Source: Verrucomicrobiota bacterium (GTDB lineage Bacteria > Verrucomicrobiota > Verrucomicrobiia > Verrucomicrobiales > Verrucomicrobiaceae). Taken from it: a stretch of 15,967 nucleotides of DNA. The stretch's first letter is position 1. The number at the start of each line of letters is the position of its first letter. Shown here one piece after another: positions 6,360 to 14,437 of the stretch. The position numbers were made by a program, and so were the translations under genes. Under the pieces are notes generated by a model that searched no databases, was not told the origin of the DNA, and saw only the letters and a program-made list of their open reading frames with translations. The stretch covers positions 1-15,967 of the forward strand of contig JAIOQF010000030.1 in assembly GCA_021413535.1 (NCBI GenBank). Direction: 5' to 3'.

Positions 6360-6992
6360 ATGTGGAATTCCACAGCCCGCAACTCCGACGTTGCAGGCTG
6401 GCCCATCCGCATAAAGCGCAAGTGTTTGCCTTTGCCGTCATCCGCGCTAAACCCAAGTCAACGATTCTGTGGCGCGCTCGGTGGGAAGATCATGGTCTGG
6501 GGCAGTCCGAAAGCGCGAAATCTTTTACCCGACTGGAACAAGTCCGAGGCCACCCAGCGCGCCGTCGAAGTCGTGCGCGCCGTCGCCGAGATAGCCGGAC
6601 AAAACGGGGTAACACTGGCCATGGAACCGCTCGGAAAAAAAGAAACAAACTGGATGAACACCGCTGCCGAAGGCATTGACTTCTGCAAGGCGGTGGATCA
6701 CCCAGCGTGCAAACTGCATCTCGATGTCAAAGCCATGAGCGATGAAGACAAATCAATCCCGGACATCATTCGCGACAGCCGGGAGTGGTTCGTCCACTTT
6801 CACACCAACGATCCCAATCTCCTCGGCCCCGGCATGGGCAACGTGAAATACGAACCCATCATCGCCGCACTGCGCGAAGTGAAATACGACGGCTGGCTCA
6901 GCACCGAAGTCTTCGACTATTCACTTGGGCCGCGCGTGATCGCGGAACGGAGCATCGGGTATCTCAAAAACGTTATTTCAAAAATCTTATGA
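6360..6992 (+). CDS. Sugar phosphate isomerase/epimerase (xylose-isomerase-like TIM barrel), 5'-truncated
   Basis: The frame encodes 210 aa, but recognisable homology starts only at about residue 36 (FCGALGGKIMVWGSPKARN, from about 6465). The following barrel half is complete: the metal-ligand set expected on strands 5-8 is visible as Glu89 (LAMEPLG), Asp122 (KLHLDVKAM), His146 (WFVHFHTND) and Glu183 (GWLSTEVFDY). The family is usually about 270-280 aa, so the first three to four beta-alpha units, roughly 100 residues, are missing. The first ~35 codons look like unrelated sequence, and the nominal ATG at 6360 nearly touches the divergent membrane-protein start. The stop TGA overlaps the ATG of the next gene (ATGA, 6989-6992), so translational coupling may keep this remnant useful. 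The substrate is unknown (inositol- or sugar-type in relatives). It is probably non-functional as an enzyme. Confidence 0.75.
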   Translation: MWNSTARNSDVAGWPIRIKRKCLPLPSSALNPSQRFCGALGGKIMVWGSPKARNLLPDWNKSEATQRAVEVVRAVAEIAGQNGVTLAMEPLGKKETNWMNTAAEGIDFCKAVDHPACKLHLDVKAMSDEDKSIPDIIRDSREWFVHFHTNDPNLLGPGMGNVKYEPIIAALREVKYDGWLSTEVFDYSLGPRVIAERSIGYLKNVISKIL

Positions 6993-8389
6993 AAATCACC
7001 TTCCACGGCGCCGCTGGCACCACCACCGGTTCCCAGCATCTTATCGAGGTCAATGGCCGCCGCATCCTGCTGGACTGCGGATTATATCAGGGGCGAAGGC
7101 AGGATGCCTTCCAGCGCAACCGAACCTTCCCGTTCGATGCCTCGACCATCGACAGCGTCGTGCTTTCCCACGCGCACATCGATCACAGCGGGAACTTACC
7201 CAATCTGGTAAAGCAGGGTTTCACCGGAAACATCTACACCACCGATGCCACGCGCGATCTGTGCACCATCATGCTGCCGGACTCGGCGCACATTCAGAAA
7301 GCGGATGTGGAATGGCTCAACCGCAAACGTGCCCGAAACAATGAGGCGCCGCTGGAACCGTGTTACGACGCCATCGATGCCGAGAAGTGCCTCCGGCAGT
7401 TTGTCACCTTCGGCTACGATCGCCCGTTGCCAGTGGCCGACGGAGTCACGGTCACATTCCTCGACGCCGGACATCTCCTCGGCTCCGCGCAGGTGATGCT
7501 CGACATCTCCGACCGCGACACCGGCAAAAAGTCGCGTCTGCTTTTCTCCGGCGACGTGGGCCGGCCCAACAATGATTTGCTCAATGCCACCGCGCCCTGC
7601 GACGGCGTGGACTTCCTCATCATGGAAAGCACCTACGGCGGCCGTTTTCATGAATCTGGCACCGACGCCTCCGATCACATCTGCCGTATCATCAACAACA
7701 CCATCGAACGCCGCGGCAAGGTTCTCATTCCCGCCTTCGCCGTGGAGCGCACCCAGCAGCTTCTCTTCGCCCTGCATAAATTGCGCGACTCACAGTGCAT
7801 CCCGACGCTACCCATCTTCGTCGACAGCCCGCTCGCCGTCAGCGCCACCGAAGTCTTCCGTCTCCATCCCGAATGTTTCAACCCCAGTGTCTATCAGCAC
7901 CTCTTCGATCGCGAAAACCCCTTCGGTTTCGACGGCCTGCGCCTGGTGCGCGATGTCAATGAATCCAAACGCATCAACGATCTCCACGAGCCCGCCGTGA
8001 TCATTTCCGCCAGCGGCATGTGCGAATCCGGGCGCATTCTTCATCATCTGCGCAACAACATCGAGAAGCCAGATACGACACTCCTGTTTGTCGGCTTTTG
8101 CGCGGAACACACGCTCTGTGCCAAGCTGCGCTCCGGCGCCAAGACTGTAAACATCCTCGGCGATGTCTTCCACGTCCGCGCCCACATCGAAATCATCGAT
8201 TCCTATTCCGGCCACGCGGATCATGGGGAGTTGCTCGCCTATTTCAAGCACATCACCGGCCCCAAGAAGCAGGTCTTCCTCGTGCATGGCGAACCCGAAC
8301 GCGCCCAAGCTTTGCACGACGCCCTGGTGCCCGAACATCCATCGGGAAAAATCTCCGTGACCAAACTCCACGAAAGCGTCAAACTATAA
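6989..8389 (+). CDS. Metallo-beta-lactamase-fold beta-CASP RNA-processing exo/endonuclease-like protein
   Basis: 466 aa, starting at the ATG that overlaps the upstream stop. It contains all MBL/beta-CASP signatures: HAHIDH (61-66, zinc site), AGHLLGSA with His162, SGDVGR with Asp189, and then ESTYGGR. The beta-CASP insertion has PAFAVERTQQLL and FVDSPLA, followed by ISASGMCESGR and the C-terminal SGHADH (about 407-412) and FLVHGE (His433) of the RNA-specificity region. The family includes CPSF73/Ysh1-like nucleases that cut or trim RNA with two zinc ions. This is a cytoplasmic bacterial version; its RNA target is unknown. It is followed by glycogen synthase after 4 bp, so the genes probably form one operon. 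All catalytic residues are present and the length is normal. Confidence 0.93.
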   Translation: MKITFHGAAGTTTGSQHLIEVNGRRILLDCGLYQGRRQDAFQRNRTFPFDASTIDSVVLSHAHIDHSGNLPNLVKQGFTGNIYTTDATRDLCTIMLPDSAHIQKADVEWLNRKRARNNEAPLEPCYDAIDAEKCLRQFVTFGYDRPLPVADGVTVTFLDAGHLLGSAQVMLDISDRDTGKKSRLLFSGDVGRPNNDLLNATAPCDGVDFLIMESTYGGRFHESGTDASDHICRIINNTIERRGKVLIPAFAVERTQQLLFALHKLRDSQCIPTLPIFVDSPLAVSATEVFRLHPECFNPSVYQHLFDRENPFGFDGLRLVRDVNESKRINDLHEPAVIISASGMCESGRILHHLRNNIEKPDTTLLFVGFCAEHTLCAKLRSGAKTVNILGDVFHVRAHIEIIDSYSGHADHGELLAYFKHITGPKKQVFLVHGEPERAQALHDALVPEHPSGKISVTKLHESVKL

Positions 8390-8393
8390 TCAG

Positions 8394-9581
8394 ATGAAGT
8401 CACTTTTCCTGACCAACGAATATCCCCCGCACATTTACGGCGGCGCCGGCATTCATGTGCAATACCTCACGCGCGAACTCTCGCGGCTCTGCGATGTTGA
8501 GGTGCGCTGTTTCGGCGATCAAAACGACCGCATCAACGACCGCCTCACAGCCACCGGCTACGGTCTGGACACCGGCTTGTGGACCTGTCCCAAACAACTC
8601 ACCAGCGTCTTCGCCTCCGTGCAGCGCAGCTTGAGTTTCAACACCACCAAAATCGACGCCGACATCGTCCATCTGCACACCTGGTATACCCACTTCGGCG
8701 GCATCCTCGCCAAATTAAACTACGGCATCCCTATGGTGCTCACGACCCACTCACTGGAACCCTTGCGCCCCTGGAAGCGCGAACAGCTCGCAGGCGGCTA
8801 TGATTTCTCCGTGTGGGTCGAGAAGACCGCCGTCGAAATGGCCGATGCCGTCATCGCCGTCTCGCAAGAAACCAAGGTGGACATCCTGCGCTTCTTCGAT
8901 GCTGATCCGAAAAAAATCCATGTCATCCACAACGGCATCGATCCCGTGGAATATCACAAGATCGATGCCCCCGACGTGCTGCGGAAAAACGGCGTGGATC
9001 CAGATAAGCCCTACGTTCTTTTCGTCGGTCGCATCACCCGGCAGAAAGGCATCATCCATCTGGTGCGTGCCATTCGTCATCTGGACCCCGGCTTTCAAGT
9101 CGTTCTCTGCGCTGGCGCGCCCGACACGCCGGAGATCGCCGCCGAAATGAAACAGGCCGTGACCGAAGCCCAGGCTAAACGCGACGGCACCATGCTTCCC
9201 GTGGAAGAAAAGATAGCGCTCTATTCACACGCGGATGTTTTTTGCTGCCCCTCTATTTACGAACCCTTTGGCATCATCAATCTTGAAGCCATGGCCTGCG
9301 AGACCGCAGTCGTCGCCAGCGCTGTCGGCGGCATCAAGGAAGTCGTGCTCCCCGGTGAAACAGGCATCCTCGTCCCCTTGCTCCAGCAAGCCGAAAGTCC
9401 CTACGAAGCACTTCATCCCGATCAATTCGCGCGCGACCTCGCCGAAGCCGTCAATAAACTCATGGCTGACCCGGCGTTGCGTGCGCGCATGGCCAAAGCC
9501 GGGCGCGAACGTGCCGTGGATCACTTCAGCTGGAGCGCCATCGCCGAGAAGACCTTCGAACTCTACCAGTCGCTGCTCTAA
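8394..9581 (+). CDS. glgA: Glycogen synthase / alpha-maltose-1-phosphate synthase, Corynebacterium type (GT4)
   Basis: 395 aa. It transfers glucose from a nucleotide sugar (ADP-glucose in characterised relatives) to glycogen or to glucose-1-phosphate (GlgM activity). Sequence cannot separate these two. The N-terminal NEYPPHIYGGAGIHVQYL (8-25) is the hallmark of this subfamily, and VHLHTWYTHFGG and TTHSLEPLRPWKREQL follow. In the C-domain, VGRITRQKG supplies Arg213 and Lys218 for phosphate binding, and CCPSIYEPFGIINLEAM supplies the E-x7-E pair Glu290/Glu298. It is much shorter than the usual GT5 GlgA (about 470-480 aa), consistent with the GT4 type. It sits 4 bp after the beta-CASP gene. No other glycogen genes (glgB, glgC, glgX) occur in the window. 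Confidence 0.9.
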   Translation: MKSLFLTNEYPPHIYGGAGIHVQYLTRELSRLCDVEVRCFGDQNDRINDRLTATGYGLDTGLWTCPKQLTSVFASVQRSLSFNTTKIDADIVHLHTWYTHFGGILAKLNYGIPMVLTTHSLEPLRPWKREQLAGGYDFSVWVEKTAVEMADAVIAVSQETKVDILRFFDADPKKIHVIHNGIDPVEYHKIDAPDVLRKNGVDPDKPYVLFVGRITRQKGIIHLVRAIRHLDPGFQVVLCAGAPDTPEIAAEMKQAVTEAQAKRDGTMLPVEEKIALYSHADVFCCPSIYEPFGIINLEAMACETAVVASAVGGIKEVVLPGETGILVPLLQQAESPYEALHPDQFARDLAEAVNKLMADPALRARMAKAGRERAVDHFSWSAIAEKTFELYQSLL

Positions 9582-9660
9582 TCGGCGAAGCAGTCTACCC
9601 TCCGAACTTTATCAGCCTTTGACGTGGGGATCTCTAGCGGGCTTCCACTTCGGCATTGGT

Positions 9661-11505
9661 TTACTCCAGCAGACTGAGTTCCCGGTTGGCCTTGCGGAGC
9701 TTGCGACAGAGACTGAGGCAGAGATTCTCCAGCAGCTTGATCTTGATGGAGGGATGCTGAATACCAATTTTTTCAAGGTCTTCCAACATGAGTAGATTGC
9801 ACGTCACAGCGTCATCGGCCACGATCATCGCCGAGCGGGGCGCATGGTCGATCACGGCCATCTCACCAAAAGCCATGCCGGCAGTAAATGTCGCAAGACG
9901 TTTGCGCGAGCCTGAAGGCAGCTTGACCAGCACGCTGACGTGGCCCTCGGCCAGAAAGAAAAGCTCCCGTGCTTCATCACCGGCATTGATGATGACAGCA
10001 CCCTTGGCGTAGCTGCGGCGCTGGAGACAAGAAGTGATGATAGCAACTTCATCTGGGCTGAGTCCATCGAACAGCTCGAATTTGAGTTCTGTGCTCACCA
10101 GGGCGGCACCGGGGCCAGACGAGACGCTGGCGAGAAGTTCGTCTTCACATTTCTCCAGCGCGGAGTCGATGTCCTCGGGCTGCCGGAAGCTTGCTTCAAC
10201 CTGGGCGCTGAGCTTCGCCTTGAGATAACGGCGCAGCAGCGGGAGCTGCTGGGAGTGAACAAAGCTCACGGTTCCGCCCAGAGCGACGAGCTTCTCCACC
10301 ACGAGCTGCAGCAGATGGCAGGCGCATTCATTGAGCGTCACCACACGTTTGAAATCCAGGATCAAATGCTTGATGGCAGATGCGTGATCGATGATGTCAC
10401 GCACGACGGTTTCTGTAGTGCTGAAAGCAAGATGGCCCTGCAGCTGGTAAATCTGAATCAAGCCGCCATGTTCCCGCAGCAATTTTTGCTCCTCTTGAGT
10501 TCGCGCCCGGCCAGAATTGAACTCGGCGGCGGTAAGCTTCGTCCGGATCGTAACGCGGCCCATGCTGACGCGGCTCAACTGATGCAGATCCAGGGAGCGC
10601 GAAAGCTCCTGACAGACCCGAATGCCACGAACGCTGTTGCCCCGTTCATCGAGCGGCGGTGAAAAAACCCCGATGCCCAGCTGTCCCGGCAGCACCGCAA
10701 TGATCCCGCCGGCGACGCCGCTTTTGGCAGGCAGGCCGACATGATAGATCCATTCCCCCGCAAAATCATAGGTGCCGCAGGATTCCATGACGCTGAGCAC
10801 GCTGCCGACGTATTCAGCTCGGATGGCCTGCTTCCCGGTGACGGGATTGATGCCGCGATTGGCCAGCGTGGCCGCCATGATGCCAAGGTCACGGCAGGTG
10901 ACTTCGATGGAGCATTGCTTGAAATAGAGATCAACGACCGGAATCGGATCGACGGTCAAAATTTCAAAATTGCGCAGCATGTGCCCGATGGCGCGGTTGC
11001 GATGTCCAGTTTCGTTTTCGGATCCATAGATCGTTCCATCGAGAACAAGTTCCCGGCCGGCATAGGCATTAAAAGTTTCCAGCATTCGTCTGAATTTGCT
11101 TTGCGGAGTTTTTCCTGCGATCATTCCAGTGGTGGCGATGGCTCCGGCATTGATCATTGGATTCCGCGGCCGGCCCGTCCCGGCTTCGAGACTGATGGAA
11201 TTGAAAACATCTCCCGTAGGTTCTACGCCGACTTTTTGCAGCACCTCCGGACGGCCATTATCTTCCAAGGCCATGCCATAGACGAAGGGCTTGGAAATCG
11301 ACTGGATGGTGAATGGCAGGGCGGTATCACCCACTTCATAAACGGCGCCGGTCGCGGTCACGAGACAGATGCCAAACCAGTCTGGATTCGCCTTGGCCAG
11401 CTCTGGAATGTAACTGGCCACATCGCCAGAATTGATCGTGGCTATGTCAGCATGAATCTGCTGAAGAAGATCGACGACTGGCTGGGTTAATGAAGGATGG
11501 GACAT
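9661..11505 (-). CDS. glsA: Glutaminase A fused to STAS and cyclic-nucleotide-binding domains
   Basis: 614 aa from ATG 11505 (MSHPSLTQ). Upstream in-frame starts at 11550 and 11586 would add a hydrophobic-looking tail, but the homologous part begins here. Domain 1 (about 20-305) is a serine-type glutaminase, glutamine to glutamate plus ammonia, with the S-x-x-K pair Ser69/Lys72 in FTIQSISKPF, DYxPELAK-like SYIPELAKANPDWFG, and NPMINAGAI. Domain 2 (about 350-458) is a STAS/anti-sigma-antagonist-like fold (GHLAFST, HLILDFKRVVTLNECA). Domain 3 (about 476-595) is a CRP-type cNMP-binding domain. Its phosphate-binding cassette FGEMAVIDHAPRSAMIVA keeps the Glu (548) and Arg (557) that contact the nucleotide. 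Activity may thus be tuned by a cyclic nucleotide or by partner binding. It ends 79 bp from the convergent glgA end. Confidence 0.93.
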   Translation of the reverse strand: MSHPSLTQPVVDLLQQIHADIATINSGDVASYIPELAKANPDWFGICLVTATGAVYEVGDTALPFTIQSISKPFVYGMALEDNGRPEVLQKVGVEPTGDVFNSISLEAGTGRPRNPMINAGAIATTGMIAGKTPQSKFRRMLETFNAYAGRELVLDGTIYGSENETGHRNRAIGHMLRNFEILTVDPIPVVDLYFKQCSIEVTCRDLGIMAATLANRGINPVTGKQAIRAEYVGSVLSVMESCGTYDFAGEWIYHVGLPAKSGVAGGIIAVLPGQLGIGVFSPPLDERGNSVRGIRVCQELSRSLDLHQLSRVSMGRVTIRTKLTAAEFNSGRARTQEEQKLLREHGGLIQIYQLQGHLAFSTTETVVRDIIDHASAIKHLILDFKRVVTLNECACHLLQLVVEKLVALGGTVSFVHSQQLPLLRRYLKAKLSAQVEASFRQPEDIDSALEKCEDELLASVSSGPGAALVSTELKFELFDGLSPDEVAIITSCLQRRSYAKGAVIINAGDEARELFFLAEGHVSVLVKLPSGSRKRLATFTAGMAFGEMAVIDHAPRSAMIVADDAVTCNLLMLEDLEKIGIQHPSIKIKLLENLCLSLCRKLRKANRELSLLE

Positions 11506-11550
11506 GGAGTGGATGGCAAAAGCAGCTATTAAACGCAAGGACTGTGCCAT

Positions 11551-11564
11551 GTCGGCTGGCCGAC
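11551..11564. promoter_or_regulatory. 14-bp palindrome upstream of glutaminase
   Basis: GTCGGCTGGCCGAC is a perfect 6-bp inverted repeat with a 2-bp centre, 46 bp upstream of the glutaminase ATG. It could be an operator, but a GC-rich palindrome of this size can occur by chance. Confidence 0.2.
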
Positions 11565-11655
11565 TCCCTTCAAATCGAAAGACCATTCATACGCCCGCTG
11601 CGTGCCATGCCAGGGCCGTTAGGGTTGGCGGCCAACATGGATAAATTCCAGGTAA

Positions 11656-12675
11656 TTAACTCTGCTTATCCTGGCCGACTTCAGCTCCGCCGACGATGTT
11701 CTTGCCAGCCTTCGCCCGGGCCATCCTCGACTGCTGTTCACTGATGCCGACCTCGCCAGCGCCGTCGCCGCTGCGAAAACCGACCCGCTCCGCGCGCAGT
11801 TGCACGCGCGCATCATCGCGCTTGCCGAAGCAGAACTTGATACACCACCAATCGAGCGCGTCCTGATCGGCCCGCGGCTGCTAGATAAATCACGCACCTG
11901 CATCGCGCGGGTGCTCACTTGTGCGATGGCGTTTCGGCTCACGAATGACCAGCGATTTTGCGCGCGCGCGAAAAAGGAATTGTTGGCCGCCGCCGCGTTT
12001 CCAGACTGGAATCCCTCCCACTTTCTCGACGTTGCCGAGATGAGTTTTGCCTTCGCAATCGGCTATGACTGGCTTTACGCGCAGTTCACCCCGCAAGAGC
12101 GCAGCACGCTCAAGACCGCGATGCTCCAGCACTGCCTCACCTACACTGCTGCGGCCTATGCCGCAGGTGGCCCGACGGACAAGCGGGTCTGGTTCGTAAA
12201 ATCGATCCACAATTGGAACCAAGTCTGCAATGGCGGCCTACTCTCGGTCGCGCTCGCCTTGGCTGATGAGGAGCCTGCTGTTTCACGTCTGATTATCGCA
12301 GGCGTGCGCAAGTCGCTCCCGCTCGCGATGGCGGCCTACGCTCCCGACGGCGCCTATCCCGAGGGGCCGGGCTACTGGGTCTATGGCACGGGTTACAATG
12401 TGATTGCCATCGCCGAACTCGAAAGTGCCCTCGGCACCGACTTCGGGTTGAGCCAGGCAGCCGCATTCGACCGCACCGTGCTCTACCGGCTCCACGTGGA
12501 AGGTCCGACGGGACAAGCGTTCAACTACGCCGACGGCCATGCCGCCATCGGCGCCCATGCGGAACACACCTGGCTGGCCGCACGATTCCAGCAACCGACG
12601 GCACAGGCGCAGTGCCGCACGCTGCTTACCGAATCGCTGGCAAAAAATAATCGTTTTCCGCAGTGCCTGGCATGA
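11656..12675 (+). pseudogene. Heparinase II/III-like polysaccharide lyase, N-terminal part (frameshifted, no clear start codon)
   Basis: The homologous frame runs from just after an in-frame TAA at 11653-11655 to a premature TGA at 12673-12675. It starts with a signal-like LTLLILADFSSADDVLASL and HPRLLFTDADLASAV, but no ATG, GTG or TTG precedes these. The first usable start is TTG 11800. The alpha/alpha-toroid lyase domain shows FAIGYDWLYAQFTP, HNWNQVCNGGLLSVALAL and YPEGPGYWVYGTGY, motifs typical of heparinase II/III-like enzymes that cleave uronic-acid polysaccharides, usually after export. At the A6 tract (12642-12647) the frame is lost: here it reads SLAKNNRFPQCLA and stops, while the rest of the enzyme continues one base ahead. 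Decay or a homopolymer sequencing error would both explain it. Confidence 0.8.
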
Positions 12676-13390
12676 TCCCCGGGCGCTTTTCGTCGGCTTT
12701 AAAGCTGGCCGCAACGACGTCAACCATGCTCATCTTGATCTCGGCTCCTTTGTGCTCGAGTCCGATGGCGTTCGCTGGGCGCAAGATCTTGGCTCAGACA
12801 ATTACAACCTGCCCGCCTACTTCGGTGCGAAACGCTGGACTTACTACCGGCTCAACAACCGCAGCCACAACACTCTTACCTTGGGAAACTCACTCCAAAA
12901 TTCGGATGCTATCGCACCCATCAGTAAATTCGTCAGCACGCCTGAACGCGCCCACGCAGTCGCTGATCTCACCGATGCGTATCCCGGCACTGCCAAGAAA
13001 ATCCTGCGCGGCATCGCCCTGCTGGATCGCGCACGCGTCCTCGTGCAAGACGATGTGACCGGCCTGAAGCCCGGCACGTCGCTCGAGTGGCGCCTGCTCA
13101 CCAGCACCAAAATCGTTCTCTCCAACGATGCACGAGTTGCCACCATCAAGCAAGACGGTCGCACCCTGCGGGTCGATATTCTGTCACCACCTGCTGCGAA
13201 ATTTTCCGTTTCACCCGCCACGCCACCTACGACCGCAGAAAATCAAAATGAAGGCGTCACTGCGCTCGTGACCGCGTTTAAACCTGAGACCACCGATGCC
13301 CGCCTCGGTGTCCTCCTCACGCCCGTCGGCGATCACTGGCCCAGTTCGCTCCCGCCACCTGCGCTGGAACCGCTGGCTGAATGGAAATAG
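12644..13390 (+). pseudogene. Heparinase II/III-like polysaccharide lyase, C-terminal part (after frameshift)
   Basis: This is the continuation of the gene at 11656 in the next frame, about 249 codons to TAG. It begins KIIVFRSAWHDPRALFVGFKAG and holds the PF07940-type beta-sandwich start NDVNHAHLDLGSFVLESDG with the conserved H-x-H-x-D. WAQDLGSDNYNLPAYFG and NNRSHNTLTLG follow. Removing one A from the A6 tract at 12642-12647 joins the halves as SLA-KIIVFRSAW. Even then the joint seems short, because relatives as I recall them have some 20-40 more residues before the RSAW segment; an extra deletion there is possible. The open frame itself extends upstream to 12539, but that part is out-of-frame sequence of the first half. 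Confidence 0.8.
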
Positions 13391-13435
13391 TGTATCGCCG
13401 AGGCAGCTTGCGCACTGCGAAGATCACGTCTAGGC

Positions 13436-13792
13436 ATGGGCATGATCTTACAACACTATCAAATCATTCATCTTATCGCCGTCATGATTTTGTTCGCCGG
13501 AACGGGGGCCGCACTCGCCGGAACTGATCATGGCGGAACCCGCAAGTTCGGCGCGATTCTTCGCGGTGTTTCTTTGCTTCTTCTTCTGGTGACGGGCTTC
13601 GGACTGCTGGCGAAGTTAGGCATCATGAAATCGTTGCCGGTCTGGGCCTGGATCAAGCTGGCGATCTGGGTCATCGCGGCGGTCCTGCCAGTATTCGTGA
13701 AGCGCAAGATGCTGCCAGGGACTGCGGCGGTATTGATTGCGCTCGCGCTCGGTGGTGTTGCAGCCTGGCTGGGGATCATGAAGCCTTTTTAA
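13436..13792 (+). CDS. Four-TM small membrane protein, unknown function
   Basis: 118 aa. The likely start is ATG 13436; a second ATG lies two codons later. Four hydrophobic helices lie at about residues 10-29, 40-60, 68-87 and 93-114, with short basic loops (GTRKFG, VKRKM). A His-Tyr-Gln-x-x-His start (LQHYQIIHL) and a Gly-rich last helix are visible. The layout resembles small SirB/CopD-like membrane proteins, but I cannot assign a family. A terminator-like hairpin follows it. Confidence 0.75.
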   Translation: MGMILQHYQIIHLIAVMILFAGTGAALAGTDHGGTRKFGAILRGVSLLLLLVTGFGLLAKLGIMKSLPVWAWIKLAIWVIAAVLPVFVKRKMLPGTAAVLIALALGGVAAWLGIMKPF

Positions 13793-13806
13793 TTGTGCTC
13801 GAAGAA

Positions 13807-13855
13807 GCCAGGCAGTCACTCGCGCACCCGAGAACTTGCTTGGCGTTCTATTTTG
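13807..13855 (+). terminator. Possible rho-independent terminator after the four-TM protein gene
   Basis: GCCAGGCA (13807-13814) pairs with TGCTTGGC (13837-13844) with one G-U pair. Inside it, CTCG pairs with CGAG, with small bulges, and GTTCTATTTTG follows. The stem is long but imperfect and the T-run is short. Confidence 0.4.
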
Positions 13856-13887
13856 TCTGAATTATTGTGCACCCATTCATCACCGCC

Positions 13888-14433
13888 ATGACTGAAACCA
13901 CTACTCCCGCTCCGTCCTCGTCGTCCGAAGTGAAGCTCTGGCAGGGAAACAGTTCCCAATGGATTCACTTCTGGTTTTATGCGCTCTGCGTCGTGCTGGC
14001 GATTGGAGTCGTAGTGCTGACATTCATGATGCCACCGGCCTTGGCCCTCATGCTCATTCCGGTGGCCATGTGGTTCTGGCGCTGGTGGTTGACCAAGACC
14101 ACTGTCTTCACGCTGACCAACGAGCGCCTGCTGGTCACCCGCGGCATCATCACGCGACATCAGGACAATCTGGAACTCTATCGCGTGCGCGACTACTGCG
14201 TGAAACAGCCAATCCTGCTGCGCATGCTCGGCCTCGGGAATCTCGAACTGCTGACCTCTGATACCATGACGCCGAATGTAGTCATTTCAGCGATCAGGGA
14301 TGTCGAGGGTGTGCGCGAGAAACTCCGCACATCCGTGGAATCAGCGCGGGATCGCAAGCGCGTGCGGCAGATGGATGTCGAGACCAGTGACGTTGATGCG
14401 ATGATCGGCGACGATCAGGGACATCACTCGTGA
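13888..14433 (+). CDS. Bacterial PH-domain (YdbS/DUF304-like) membrane protein
   Basis: 181 aa from ATG 13888. An in-frame GTG at 13867 would add seven residues. A Ser/Pro/Thr-rich N-terminus leads to two TM helices (about 26-46 and 49-68, ending WRWWLTK). A bPH2-type domain follows at about 72-150 (FTLTNERLLVTRGIITRHQ, LELYRVRDYCVKQPILLRML, LGNLELLTSD), with a charged C-terminal tail. The pattern of TM pair plus F-x-L-T-N-x-R-L is characteristic of this family. Its biochemical role is unknown. It ends 4 bp from the convergent guaB stop. Confidence 0.88.
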   Translation: MTETTTPAPSSSSEVKLWQGNSSQWIHFWFYALCVVLAIGVVVLTFMMPPALALMLIPVAMWFWRWWLTKTTVFTLTNERLLVTRGIITRHQDNLELYRVRDYCVKQPILLRMLGLGNLELLTSDTMTPNVVISAIRDVEGVREKLRTSVESARDRKRVRQMDVETSDVDAMIGDDQGHHS

Positions 14434-14437
14434 GTCT

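Noticed and set aside
9582..9660. Terminator between convergent glgA and glutaminase genes
   Set aside because: No stable inverted repeat or T-run found by eye in these 79 bases.
10741..11490. 249-codon plus-strand open frame, and another at 9940-10662
   Set aside because: Both are shadows opposite the glutaminase fusion; no recognisable motifs and forced by GC-rich codon use.
12642..12650. Programmed ribosomal frameshift at A AAA AAT in the lyase gene
   Set aside because: A slippery A-run usually gives a -1 shift, but joining the halves here needs +1. The gene also lacks a start and seems to lack residues, so decay or error is simpler.
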